A stretch of DNA of 9,272 nt, from positions 1 through 9,272 of the forward strand of contig CAISVS010000092.1 of NCBI GenBank assembly GCA_903889015.1, read 5' to 3'. The DNA is from an uncultured bacterium. Lineage in GTDB: Bacteria; Patescibacteriota; Saccharimonadia; Saccharimonadales; Saccharimonadaceae. Under the pieces are notes generated by a model, which saw nothing but the letters and a program-made list of their open reading frames with translations, ran no database searches and was not told the DNA's origin. Below, one piece after another: positions 1 to 5,355 of this stretch. Numbering within the stretch: position 1 is the first letter of the stretch; every line of letters starts with the position of its first letter. Position numbers and translations under genes: made by a program.

Positions 1-1
1 A

Positions 2-982
2 ATCGAAGAAATGGCTTTTAGCTATTTGAATCCACCTGAATATAAACGTCTAAAAATATTGTTGAAAAAGCGCCTCGGTAAAAGTACACGCAAGTTAGGT
101 GAAGTAAAAATTGAAGTCGCTGCCGAATTAAAACAATATAACATCAATGCCGAAATTAACGGTCGTGTTAAAAGCGTCTACAGCCTTTATCGTAAGCTTG
201 CCAAAGTTGATGGCAATATTGATGATATCTATGACTTAATGGCACTACGCATTATCGTCGATAAAAAAGAAGATTGTTATATCGTTCTAGGAATTCTTCA
301 TGGTATGTATAAGCCGATGATTAATCGTATCAAAGATTACATTGCGACACCAAAACCTAACGGCTATCAAAGTTTACACACTACTGTTATTACCCGCAAT
401 AAACAGATTGTTGAATTTCAGATTAGGACCTACGAAATGCACGATTACGCCGAACGTGGACTGGCCGCCAGTTTTCAATATAACGAACAAAAAACATCCA
501 AAGATTATGTCAAAAAGCGCAAAAGTTCAACTTTACCCAGCAACATGCAATGGATATCACAACTGCAGGAAGTTGTTGCCAAGTTGAAAAATAACGAAGA
601 AGTCTCAACTGATCAATTAAACATAGATTTGTTTGGTAATCGCATCTTCGTTCACTCGCCCAAAGGTGATATTTACAATCTACCTGAAGGCGCCCTACCA
701 CTGGATTTTGCCTATTTAGTTCATAGTGATATAGGTAAACACGCCTACAGCTTTCGGGTTAATGGCAAAATGCATCCATTCGATAAACCACTTCAAAACG
801 GCGACATCGTCGAAGTTGTGACACGCAAATTGTCATTACCAAAACAGGCATGGAAAGATTTAATTACCACCACTCACGCCCGTAATAAATTACGCGCTCA
901 ATTATCACAAACCGACTTATCACAAATTATTACCAATGCTAGTAATATTATTCGATTAAAAGCTAGCGGTCGGAAAAAGTAA
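2..982 (+). CDS. rel: RelA/SpoT-family (p)ppGpp synthetase, 5' end outside window
   Basis: This is the C-terminal part of a Rel/SpoT stringent-response enzyme, a cytosolic protein that transfers pyrophosphate from ATP to GDP/GTP. The reading frame is open to the window edge. The residues around the first ATG (position 11) match the family linker before the synthetase domain, so that ATG is probably internal and an HD hydrolase domain may lie upstream. Counting from that ATG, the synthetase domain covers about residues 20-160, with YDLMALR (74-80), IATPKPNGYQSLHTTV (111-126) and VEFQIRT (134-140, containing the expected catalytic Glu). RIKD (106-109) is the RxKD type typical of bifunctional Rel rather than RelA. 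The usual AAHW is AASF here. A TGS domain spans about 204-272, then WKDLITTTHARNKLR. The protein stops at 323, so the helical, zinc-finger/RIS and ACT regions of full-length Rel are absent. It ends in TAA and converges on the minus-strand array. Confidence 0.93.
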   Translation: MEEMAFSYLNPPEYKRLKILLKKRLGKSTRKLGEVKIEVAAELKQYNINAEINGRVKSVYSLYRKLAKVDGNIDDIYDLMALRIIVDKKEDCYIVLGILHGMYKPMINRIKDYIATPKPNGYQSLHTTVITRNKQIVEFQIRTYEMHDYAERGLAASFQYNEQKTSKDYVKKRKSSTLPSNMQWISQLQEVVAKLKNNEEVSTDQLNIDLFGNRIFVHSPKGDIYNLPEGALPLDFAYLVHSDIGKHAYSFRVNGKMHPFDKPLQNGDIVEVVTRKLSLPKQAWKDLITTTHARNKLRAQLSQTDLSQIITNASNIIRLKASGRKK

Positions 983-1025
983 ACTCTTACAATATATTTT
1001 CAATTAATATGAATAATTTATCTAA
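983..1025. other. Convergent intergenic gap
   Basis: This 43-bp AT-rich spacer separates the 3' end of rel from the 3' end of the distal membrane-protein copy. It holds only a weak ATATT/AATAT inverted repeat, with no GC-rich stem or T-tract, so I do not call a terminator. Confidence 0.6.
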
Positions 1026-1841
1026 CTATTGACGCTGTTGGAGTATAAATTTAATTCTTTCCTTGACCGCAGAAATATGAAGATAATTTTCTAACATCGC
1101 AAATGCTAGAAATTGATAGCCTGCCTCCCAGATTAAATCAACATAAGTATATGGCTTTATGTCTGCCAATACTTTTTCGCCATAAATCGCAAACACAATA
1201 TCTGCTATCAAGATTAGCAAGAATCCTATCGCTACTGCTTTCCAAAATGTTGCCAACTTTCCGTCTTTATACTCGTCAGCTACCAAAATAGTAAGCAGTG
1301 AGAAAATAACCAAGACTAAATCACCTACTCCGTAACCTATATTTACGATGTTCGTTAAAAGGTCTACGTCAGGATCAAAAGCTTGATATACCCCAAAATA
1401 TGCAACCAATGCTGTTAGCGCAAGTGAAGCTAACAGTACGATATACAAAAGTGACTTGTTGACCGTTCTTAGCTTGATTCCCGCCGTAACAAAACCCTGA
1501 TAAACACCTAGACCAAAAAATGGATAACCTAACAAGAAAAAGATATCAGCCAACGAAGGCGCAATAGTACCACTCACAATAAAAGTATCTGATACATACC
1601 AAATAACTTCAGCTGTCGCCCAGCAGATTAGTCCGCCAGCTATCAAAAGTAGCGTCCTACCATTTGCACTTCTGAACCCAAATATTCTTGATGTATAGAT
1701 ACCAATCAAGGCGGCTCCGACTGAAAAAAACAAACCTAATCCCTGAATCTAAGGTCCACGCACCTGTGGGCTTAAGACATAAAGACTCGAAAGAGCGAGG
1801 AAAACAATCACAAAAATAAGGGCAGTTAATCGGATTTTCAT
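1026..1841 (-). pseudogene. Nonsense-interrupted copy of multi-TM sensor-like membrane protein (copy A)
   Basis: Read from the ATG at 1841, this is a 271-codon homologue of the intact gene at 2106-2927, with about 60-65% identity and no frameshift. Codon 31 is TAG (1749-1751) where the other copy has CAG, a single C-to-T change after the first membrane segment. The rest is intact, including WATAEVIWYVSD, PSLADIFFLLGYPFF, NIVNIGYGVGDL and MLENYLH, and ends in TAG. The ATG overlaps the TGA of the upstream 69-aa gene (ATGA). Codons after the amber stay open for 240 codons. An in-frame TTG at 1733, with a weak CAGGGA upstream, could restart a 235-aa product without TM1. This could be a recent pseudogene, a truncated functional protein, an amber-suppressed gene or a sequencing error. 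I favour recent loss because homology covers the whole broken frame. Confidence 0.7.
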
Positions 1842-2047
1842 ACAACCACTCCCCCCGTCATCTTATTAATCTCAGCCTTAGCTTTCTCTTCACCTACATA
1901 ATCAACCATAATCTCACTGAGTGAAGTTATAATAACGTCATCTGGTTCACCTGAAAAGAATTGACCATATACCTCAGCTGTACTTTGTCCAAAATACTTT
2001 GAAATCAGGTTCAAAGCTGCTGTTTGTAAGTTTGATGCTTGTTCCAT
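1838..2047 (-). CDS. 69-aa conserved small protein, module copy A
   Basis: I do not recognise a family. The 69-aa product is soluble and predicted mainly helical, with no signal peptide or membrane segment. It is about 75% identical to the 69-aa protein at 2924-3133. Conservation is strongest in NLISKYFGQSTAE (residues 13-25), FFSGEPDDVIITSL (30-43) and EIMVDYVGE (45-53). The last six residues are unrelated between copies (GGVVV tail here). It is the first gene of a two-gene unit, and its TGA overlaps the ATG of the membrane-protein copy by four bases, which suggests translational coupling and a joint role. No SD sequence precedes the ATG. A -10-like TAATAT ends seven bases before it, so the mRNA is likely leaderless. 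A signalling partner or accessory subunit of the membrane protein is a guess from position only. Confidence 0.8.
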   Translation of the reverse strand: MEQASNLQTAALNLISKYFGQSTAEVYGQFFSGEPDDVIITSLSEIMVDYVGEEKAKAEINKMTGGVVV

Positions 2048-2053
2048 GGTTAT

Positions 2054-2083
2054 ATATTACATCGAACACGTAAGAATAAGCAA
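2054..2083 (-). promoter_or_regulatory. Promoter of module copy A, predicted leaderless
   Basis: On the minus strand, TTGCTT (2083-2078) is separated by 18 bases from TAATAT (2059-2054), with TG directly upstream of the -10. Counting seven bases on from the -10 puts +1 at 2047, the A of the ATG. The same arrangement is conserved at module copy B. There is no SD sequence. Confidence 0.65.
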
Positions 2084-2105
2084 ATTGCTTAATAATACTC
2101 GTACA

Positions 2106-2927
2106 CTATCCACGTTGTTGAAGTTTTAATTTAATTTTTTTCTGAACACCAGAAACATGAAGATAATTTTCTAACATTCCATAGACCGGTAACAAATAGC
2201 CTGCTATCCAAAGTAAATCAATATACGTATAGGGCTTCATATCATCCAAGAACTGTTGGCCATATATCGCATACACTATATCTGCTATCAACACTAGCAA
2301 GAAACCTAAAGCAATCGCCTTCCAAAACGATGCAAGTTTGCCACCCTTGTATTCTCTGGCGACTAATATCGTCATTAATGAAAGAATAATCATAACTAAG
2401 TCACCCAATCCATAACCAATATTCACAATGTTCGCTATTGGTTCTGCGGTCGAATCATAGGCTTTGAATAATATAAAATATACTACTAAATACGTAAGAA
2501 TAAGGGATGCTGTCAATACTATTACTAAAAGTGATTGATTGACTTGTTTTAACTTGATTTTTGCCATTGTAAAACCGTAATAAATGCCAGCGCCGAAAAA
2601 CGGATAAGCCAGCAAAAAGAATATATCAGCCATCGAAGGAGAAGTAGCGCCACCCTCAATAAGTTTATCTGATACATACCAAATTATCTCAGCCACAGAC
2701 CAGCATATTAATCCGCCAGTTATTAGAATAAAAGATCGGCCGATAGTACTTTTAAAACCATATATCCGTGACGTGTATATACCCACCAAAGATGCTACAA
2801 TTGAAAAAATCAAACTAAATGCTTGAATCTGAGGGATTCGTATTGACGGACTTATGACATAGATAGCCAAAAGGACCAAAAAAACTGCCATAAGAATAAT
2901 AAAATTGGGTCGGATTACTATTTTCAT
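2106..2927 (-). CDS. Stand-alone multi-TM sensor-like membrane protein, module copy B (intact)
   Basis: This is a 273-aa integral membrane protein with seven or eight hydrophobic segments, at about residues 9-27, 35-53, 62-84, 99-121, 131-154, 165-190, 200-222 and 233-251. Conserved motifs between the two local copies are AEIIWYVSD (79-87), PSMADIFFLLAYPFF (97-111), NIVNIGYGLGDL (167-178), FWKAIALGFLL (201-211), ADIVYAIYG (215-223), YIDLLWIAGY (235-244) and MLENYLH (251-257). The PSxAD...YP, ADxxYA and DLLWxxGY pattern resembles the multi-TM sensor region at the N-terminus of some GGDEF/EAL proteins. No output domain is attached, and the C-terminus is a short basic tail. The ATG overlaps the TGA of the 69-aa gene (ATGA), and the stop is TAG. 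A sensory or small-molecule-binding role is inferred from this resemblance, and the ligand cannot be seen. Confidence is high that this is a real membrane-protein gene and low on function. Confidence 0.85.
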   Translation of the reverse strand: MKIVIRPNFIILMAVFLVLLAIYVISPSIRIPQIQAFSLIFSIVASLVGIYTSRIYGFKSTIGRSFILITGGLICWSVAEIIWYVSDKLIEGGATSPSMADIFFLLAYPFFGAGIYYGFTMAKIKLKQVNQSLLVIVLTASLILTYLVVYFILFKAYDSTAEPIANIVNIGYGLGDLVMIILSLMTILVAREYKGGKLASFWKAIALGFLLVLIADIVYAIYGQQFLDDMKPYTYIDLLWIAGYLLPVYGMLENYLHVSGVQKKIKLKLQQRG

Positions 2928-3133
2928 AAGGATGACTCCTTAACAATCTTATCAATTTCACTCTTAGCCTTATTTTCACCTACGTAGTCAACCATGATTT
3001 CATTGAGTGAAGTAATAATAACGTCATCTGGTTCACCAGAAAAAAAGTGAGTATATATTTCAGCAGTACTTTGACCAAAGTACTTCGAAATCAAATTTAC
3101 GGCCGCTGTTTGTAATTTTGATATTTGCTCCAT
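2924..3133 (-). CDS. 69-aa conserved small protein, module copy B
   Basis: This is the paralogue of the 69-aa protein at 1838-2047 and is likewise unrecognised. It is soluble, predicted helical, has no cysteines, and is acidic in its second half. The conserved core is NLISKYFGQSTAE (13-25), FFSGEPDDVIITSL (30-43) and EIMVDYVGE (45-53). The C-terminal six residues differ from copy A. DNA identity is also high across the GEPDDVIIT region. The ATG at 3133 has no SD, and its A is the predicted transcription start. The TGA overlaps the ATG of the intact membrane protein. The pair is duplicated as a unit, which argues that the two proteins act together. Upstream on the same strand is ppa, 62 bp away, and the conserved promoter in that gap suggests the module is transcribed on its own. 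Confidence 0.82.
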   Translation of the reverse strand: MEQISKLQTAAVNLISKYFGQSTAEIYTHFFSGEPDDVIITSLNEIMVDYVGENKAKSEIDKIVKESSL

Positions 3134-3139
3134 ATTTAT

Positions 3140-3169
3140 ATATTACATCTAACATATAAGAATAAGCAA
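3140..3169 (-). promoter_or_regulatory. Promoter of module copy B, predicted leaderless
   Basis: TTGCTT (3169-3164), an 18-base spacer and TAATAT (3145-3140) match the copy A promoter in spacing and mostly in sequence. Counting seven bases from the -10 places +1 at 3133, the A of the ATG. Homology to copy A stops just upstream of the -35, at about 3172, so the duplicated unit includes exactly the promoter. Confidence 0.68.
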
Positions 3170-3195
3170 ATTATCTGTCTACTGCAGCAACTTAT

Positions 3196-3726
3196 TTATT
3201 TTGTGTTCCAACGCTCAATTGACTTATAAATAATCGCCTTGGCTTCAGCTTCATCACCCCAGCCTTTGACGAATGTTGAATTTGCCTTTTTGAGGTCTTT
3301 GTAGTGCGTAAAGTGATGAGTAATTTGGTCAATTTTTTGCTTTGGCAAATCAGACAATGACAAATATACGTTACCTGTGTTACGGTCATCAGCCGGAACA
3401 ACAATAATCTTGTCATCAACTTCGCCATCATCTTCAAATTTCATTACACCCAAAACACGAGCCTTCAAATATATTCCGGTTGGCAATGGTTCGTCGGTAA
3501 TAATTAAAGCGTCTAGTTCATCGCCATCTTCGTCCAAAGTTTGTGGAATAAAGCCATAATTAGTAGGTTTGGCAAAGATTTTTGGATCAACGCGGTCAAG
3601 TTCCATAATCGCTTTTTCGCGATTCCATTCAATTTTGTGGCTACTGCCAGCTGGAATTTCAATTACTACGTTAATAACACCGCCTTCAACATCGCCAGGT
3701 GTAAGAATTTGATTAAAGTCTGCCAT
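3196..3726 (-). CDS. ppa: Inorganic pyrophosphatase, family I
   Basis: This cytosolic Mg-dependent enzyme hydrolyses pyrophosphate to phosphate and so pulls forward biosynthetic reactions, including aminoacyl-tRNA formation. The 176-aa length is normal for the bacterial soluble family I enzyme. Visible active-site elements are E23, K31 and E33 (EIPAGSSHKIEW), R45, YGFIP (57-61), the signature DGDELD (67-72), the acidic run ending in D104 and K106 (EVDDK) and HYKDLK (141-146). I chose the ATG at 3726 because AAGGAGAT lies six bases upstream and the protein starts MADFNQILTPGD, as in relatives. A longer in-frame extension to 3774 would have no SD and would overlap the promoter. The gene lies 54 bp after trxB, with its own extended -10 in the gap. 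It ends in TAA, and no hairpin terminator follows. Confidence 0.96.
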   Translation of the reverse strand: MADFNQILTPGDVEGGVINVVIEIPAGSSHKIEWNREKAIMELDRVDPKIFAKPTNYGFIPQTLDEDGDELDALIITDEPLPTGIYLKARVLGVMKFEDDGEVDDKIIVVPADDRNTGNVYLSLSDLPKQKIDQITHHFTHYKDLKKANSTFVKGWGDEAEAKAIIYKSIERWNTK

Positions 3727-3760
3727 ATTTATCTCCTTAGTTAACCCTAAATTAATTTTT

Positions 3761-3769
3761 ATTATATCA
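3761..3769 (-). promoter_or_regulatory. Extended -10 promoter of ppa
   Basis: TGATATAAT on the minus strand is a perfect TGnTATAAT extended -10. No good -35 is seen at 16-18 bp, as is usual for extended -10 sites. Predicted +1 near 3754 gives a leader of about 28 nt with the AAGGAG SD. Confidence 0.7.
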
Positions 3770-3780
3770 CGCAAAGAAAA

Positions 3781-4716
3781 CTATTTTTTCAAGCTGTGTA
3801 AATATTCGTCAATACTATCAGCTGCTGTTGCGCCTTCACCAACTGCGCTAGCAATTTGCATAGTTGCGCCACTTCTGACATCACCGCTAGCAAAAATACC
3901 CGCAATATTTGTTTGTAAATGTTTGTCAGTCACGACAAAACCTTGATCGTCAAGTTCAATGCCGCTACCAATTAGGAATCCAGTATTAGGTTTCAGCCCA
4001 GCAAACACAAAAACGCCATCAGTTGCAATATCAACTAACTTGCCGTCTTTCGTTACGCGAACTGCTGTGACATGACCATCGGTTGCCACGATTTCTTCGG
4101 TTGGAGACTGCAGATGAACGGTTATTTTATTATCGTCAACATATTTTTTCAATTCATTTTGCAAAACTTCGCTGGCTTTTACAGTACTGCGAACCACTAA
4201 ATCAATATGCGTTGCAAAACGTGTCAAATAGATTGCTTCTTGGACCGCTGAATTACCGCCGCCGACTACAACTAATCGTTTGCCACGATAAAAAGCGCCG
4301 TCACAAGTTGCACAATAATGCACACCGCGACCATAATATTCTTCTTCGCCCGGTACACCCAATTTATTATTAGCATTGCCAGTTGCAATTAATACTGCCT
4401 TGGCTTTGACCTCAACATCATCAACTGTTAATATGATTAGCCCGCCTTCTGATCGTACCGCCGAAACGTCACCGAATTCAATTTTGGCACCAAAACGTTT
4501 AGCCTGTTTTTCCATTTGCTCGGCCAAGGCCATGCCTTCAATACCGTCAGGAAAGCCTGGATAGTTATCGATCATATCAACAACCGCTGGGATACCGCCA
4601 ACCATCGCTTTTTCATATAGTACCGTATCAATATCTTCACGCGCCGTATAAATTGCTGCCGTTAGAGCACTCGGACCAGCACCAATCATTACTACATCTT
4701 GAATTTTTTCTTCCAC
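3781..4716 (-). CDS. trxB: Thioredoxin reductase-like FAD/NAD(P) disulfide reductase
   Basis: This is a 311-aa cytosolic flavoprotein of the low-molecular-weight thioredoxin reductase class, which passes electrons from a pyridine nucleotide through FAD to a disulfide substrate. The FAD-binding GAGPSALTAAIY is at 12-23, NYPGFPDGI at 51-59, ATG at 111-113, and the redox-active CATC at 135-138. The nucleotide-binding GGGNSAVQEA is at 152-161, and a GDV FAD motif lies near the C-terminus. The E. coli HRRxxxR signature that reads the 2'-phosphate of NADPH appears as VVRSTVK (174-180), with one residue fewer. The family RQ near the C-terminus is MQ here. Cofactor choice is therefore uncertain. The start is GTG at 4716 with AAGGAG six bases upstream, and the stop is TAG. 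It follows the FKBP gene by 14 bp without a promoter, so they are probably co-transcribed. No thioredoxin gene is in the window, so the partner is unknown. Confidence 0.92.
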   Translation of the reverse strand: MEEKIQDVVMIGAGPSALTAAIYTAREDIDTVLYEKAMVGGIPAVVDMIDNYPGFPDGIEGMALAEQMEKQAKRFGAKIEFGDVSAVRSEGGLIILTVDDVEVKAKAVLIATGNANNKLGVPGEEEYYGRGVHYCATCDGAFYRGKRLVVVGGGNSAVQEAIYLTRFATHIDLVVRSTVKASEVLQNELKKYVDDNKITVHLQSPTEEIVATDGHVTAVRVTKDGKLVDIATDGVFVFAGLKPNTGFLIGSGIELDDQGFVVTDKHLQTNIAGIFASGDVRSGATMQIASAVGEGATAADSIDEYLHSLKK

Positions 4717-4730
4717 AAATCTCTCCTTTT

Positions 4731-5312
4731 TTATTTAGCACCACTATTATCAATTTTATGAATTTCAACTATAAATTCTAAAGGCGAGTTCGCTGGAATA
4801 GTACCTGATTCTCGCGCCCCATAGGCCTTAGTAGCAGGAATAGTTAAACGAACAACACTTCCAACTTTTACGCCAGTTAACCCTTCCGTCCAACCACCAA
4901 TAACATTACTCAAAGAAAACGTTGCTGGCGCATCGTCAGTATTTTTCTTTTTGCTACTATCGAATATTATTCCATCCGATGTCCAACCGAAATAACTTGC
5001 GTTAATAGAATCCGTAGCTTTAATAGCATCACCAGTACCCTCTACTAGAGTCTCAACTTTTAGCGCCGTGACACTTGCAGTATCAAAAATACCAGCACTA
5101 TACCCAACCAACGCTTCCGAATTAGCTGCATTTATCTGGGATGCCGCTTTTTGTTGATCTAAGTAATCATTATATGCTTTCGTTTGAGCTGCCGTATCAG
5201 TTGAATTGTTCTGCACACTCAGTGCCATCGCCAAAAACGACCCTAAAGTTCCGATTGTCAGTACAACCGCAATAATCCAAATACCAATCCTTTGCGATAC
5301 TGGTGTCGCCAT
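4731..5312 (-). CDS. Membrane-anchored FKBP-type peptidyl-prolyl cis-trans isomerase
   Basis: This 193-aa protein has a short cytosolic N-terminus with Arg8, one hydrophobic segment (about residues 9-33), and a low-complexity Ala/Gln/Asn linker (about 34-95). A C-terminal FKBP domain (about 96-188) follows. There is no lipobox or clear signal-peptidase site, so a signal anchor holding the domain outside the cell is likely. Counterparts of the FKBP12 pocket are Y107, F117-D118 (GIIFDSS), F132, V137-I138, W141 (NVIGGWTEGL), Y164 (ATKAYGAR) and F180 (LEFIVEIHKI). The full set suggests an active prolyl isomerase helping exported proteins fold. The ATG at 5312 is preceded by AAAGAGGGGAT. An in-frame TTG at 5333 would include that SD and is rejected. 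It lies 40 bp after pheT, with its own promoter, and 14 bp before trxB. It ends in TAA. Confidence 0.92.
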   Translation of the reverse strand: MATPVSQRIGIWIIAVVLTIGTLGSFLAMALSVQNNSTDTAAQTKAYNDYLDQQKAASQINAANSEALVGYSAGIFDTASVTALKVETLVEGTGDAIKATDSINASYFGWTSDGIIFDSSKKKNTDDAPATFSLSNVIGGWTEGLTGVKVGSVVRLTIPATKAYGARESGTIPANSPLEFIVEIHKIDNSGAK

Positions 5313-5346
5313 AAAATATATCCCCTCTTTCAATTACTATTTATCT

Positions 5347-5355
5347 ATTATATCA
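5347..5355 (-). promoter_or_regulatory. Extended -10 promoter of the FKBP-trxB unit, overlapping the pheT stop
   Basis: TGATATAAT is identical to the nonamer upstream of ppa. Its TGA is the stop codon of pheT. Predicted +1 near 5340 gives a leader of about 28 nt, the same as ppa, containing the GAGGGG SD. No -35 match is evident. Confidence 0.65.

Larger units (their letters stand above)
1026..2086 (-). repeat. Tandem duplication unit A (distal copy)
   Basis: This unit of about 1.06 kb carries promoter, 69-aa gene and membrane-protein gene, and is a direct repeat of 2106-3172. Homology runs from the TAG stop to just beyond the -35. Outside those limits the flanks differ. Short identical stretches remain, for example around 1078-1097 and 1936-1954. 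Protein identities of roughly 60-75% show an old duplication, not an assembly artefact. Confidence 0.85.
2106..3172 (-). repeat. Tandem duplication unit B (proximal copy)
   Basis: This is the proximal direct repeat of the unit at 1026-2086, in the same orientation, with about 20 bp between the units. It is the intact copy. No inverted repeats, target-site duplications or transposase genes flank either unit, so recombination or slippage is more likely than transposition. Confidence 0.85.

Noticed and set aside
983..1025. Bidirectional terminator between rel and copy A.
   Set aside because: Only a 5-bp AT stem without GC core or T-tract is present.
1657..1845. A 62-codon minus-strand frame spanning the start of copy A, suggesting a frameshift.
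   Set aside because: Reading from the ATG at 1841 in the frame of the 235-codon segment gives clear homology to copy B on both sides of TAG. The lesion is a nonsense codon, and the other frame is a shadow.
1026..3172. The duplicated module as a mobile element.
   Set aside because: No flanking inverted repeats, target duplication or recombinase gene is seen at either unit. The copies are diverged and simply tandem.
3727..3774. Longer N-terminus for the pyrophosphatase.
   Set aside because: The extension would run through the extended -10 and SD, and family alignment starts at the ATG at 3726.
5313..5333. TTG start for the FKBP protein seven codons upstream.
   Set aside because: Those codons contain the GAGGGG SD used by the ATG at 5312, and no SD precedes the TTG.
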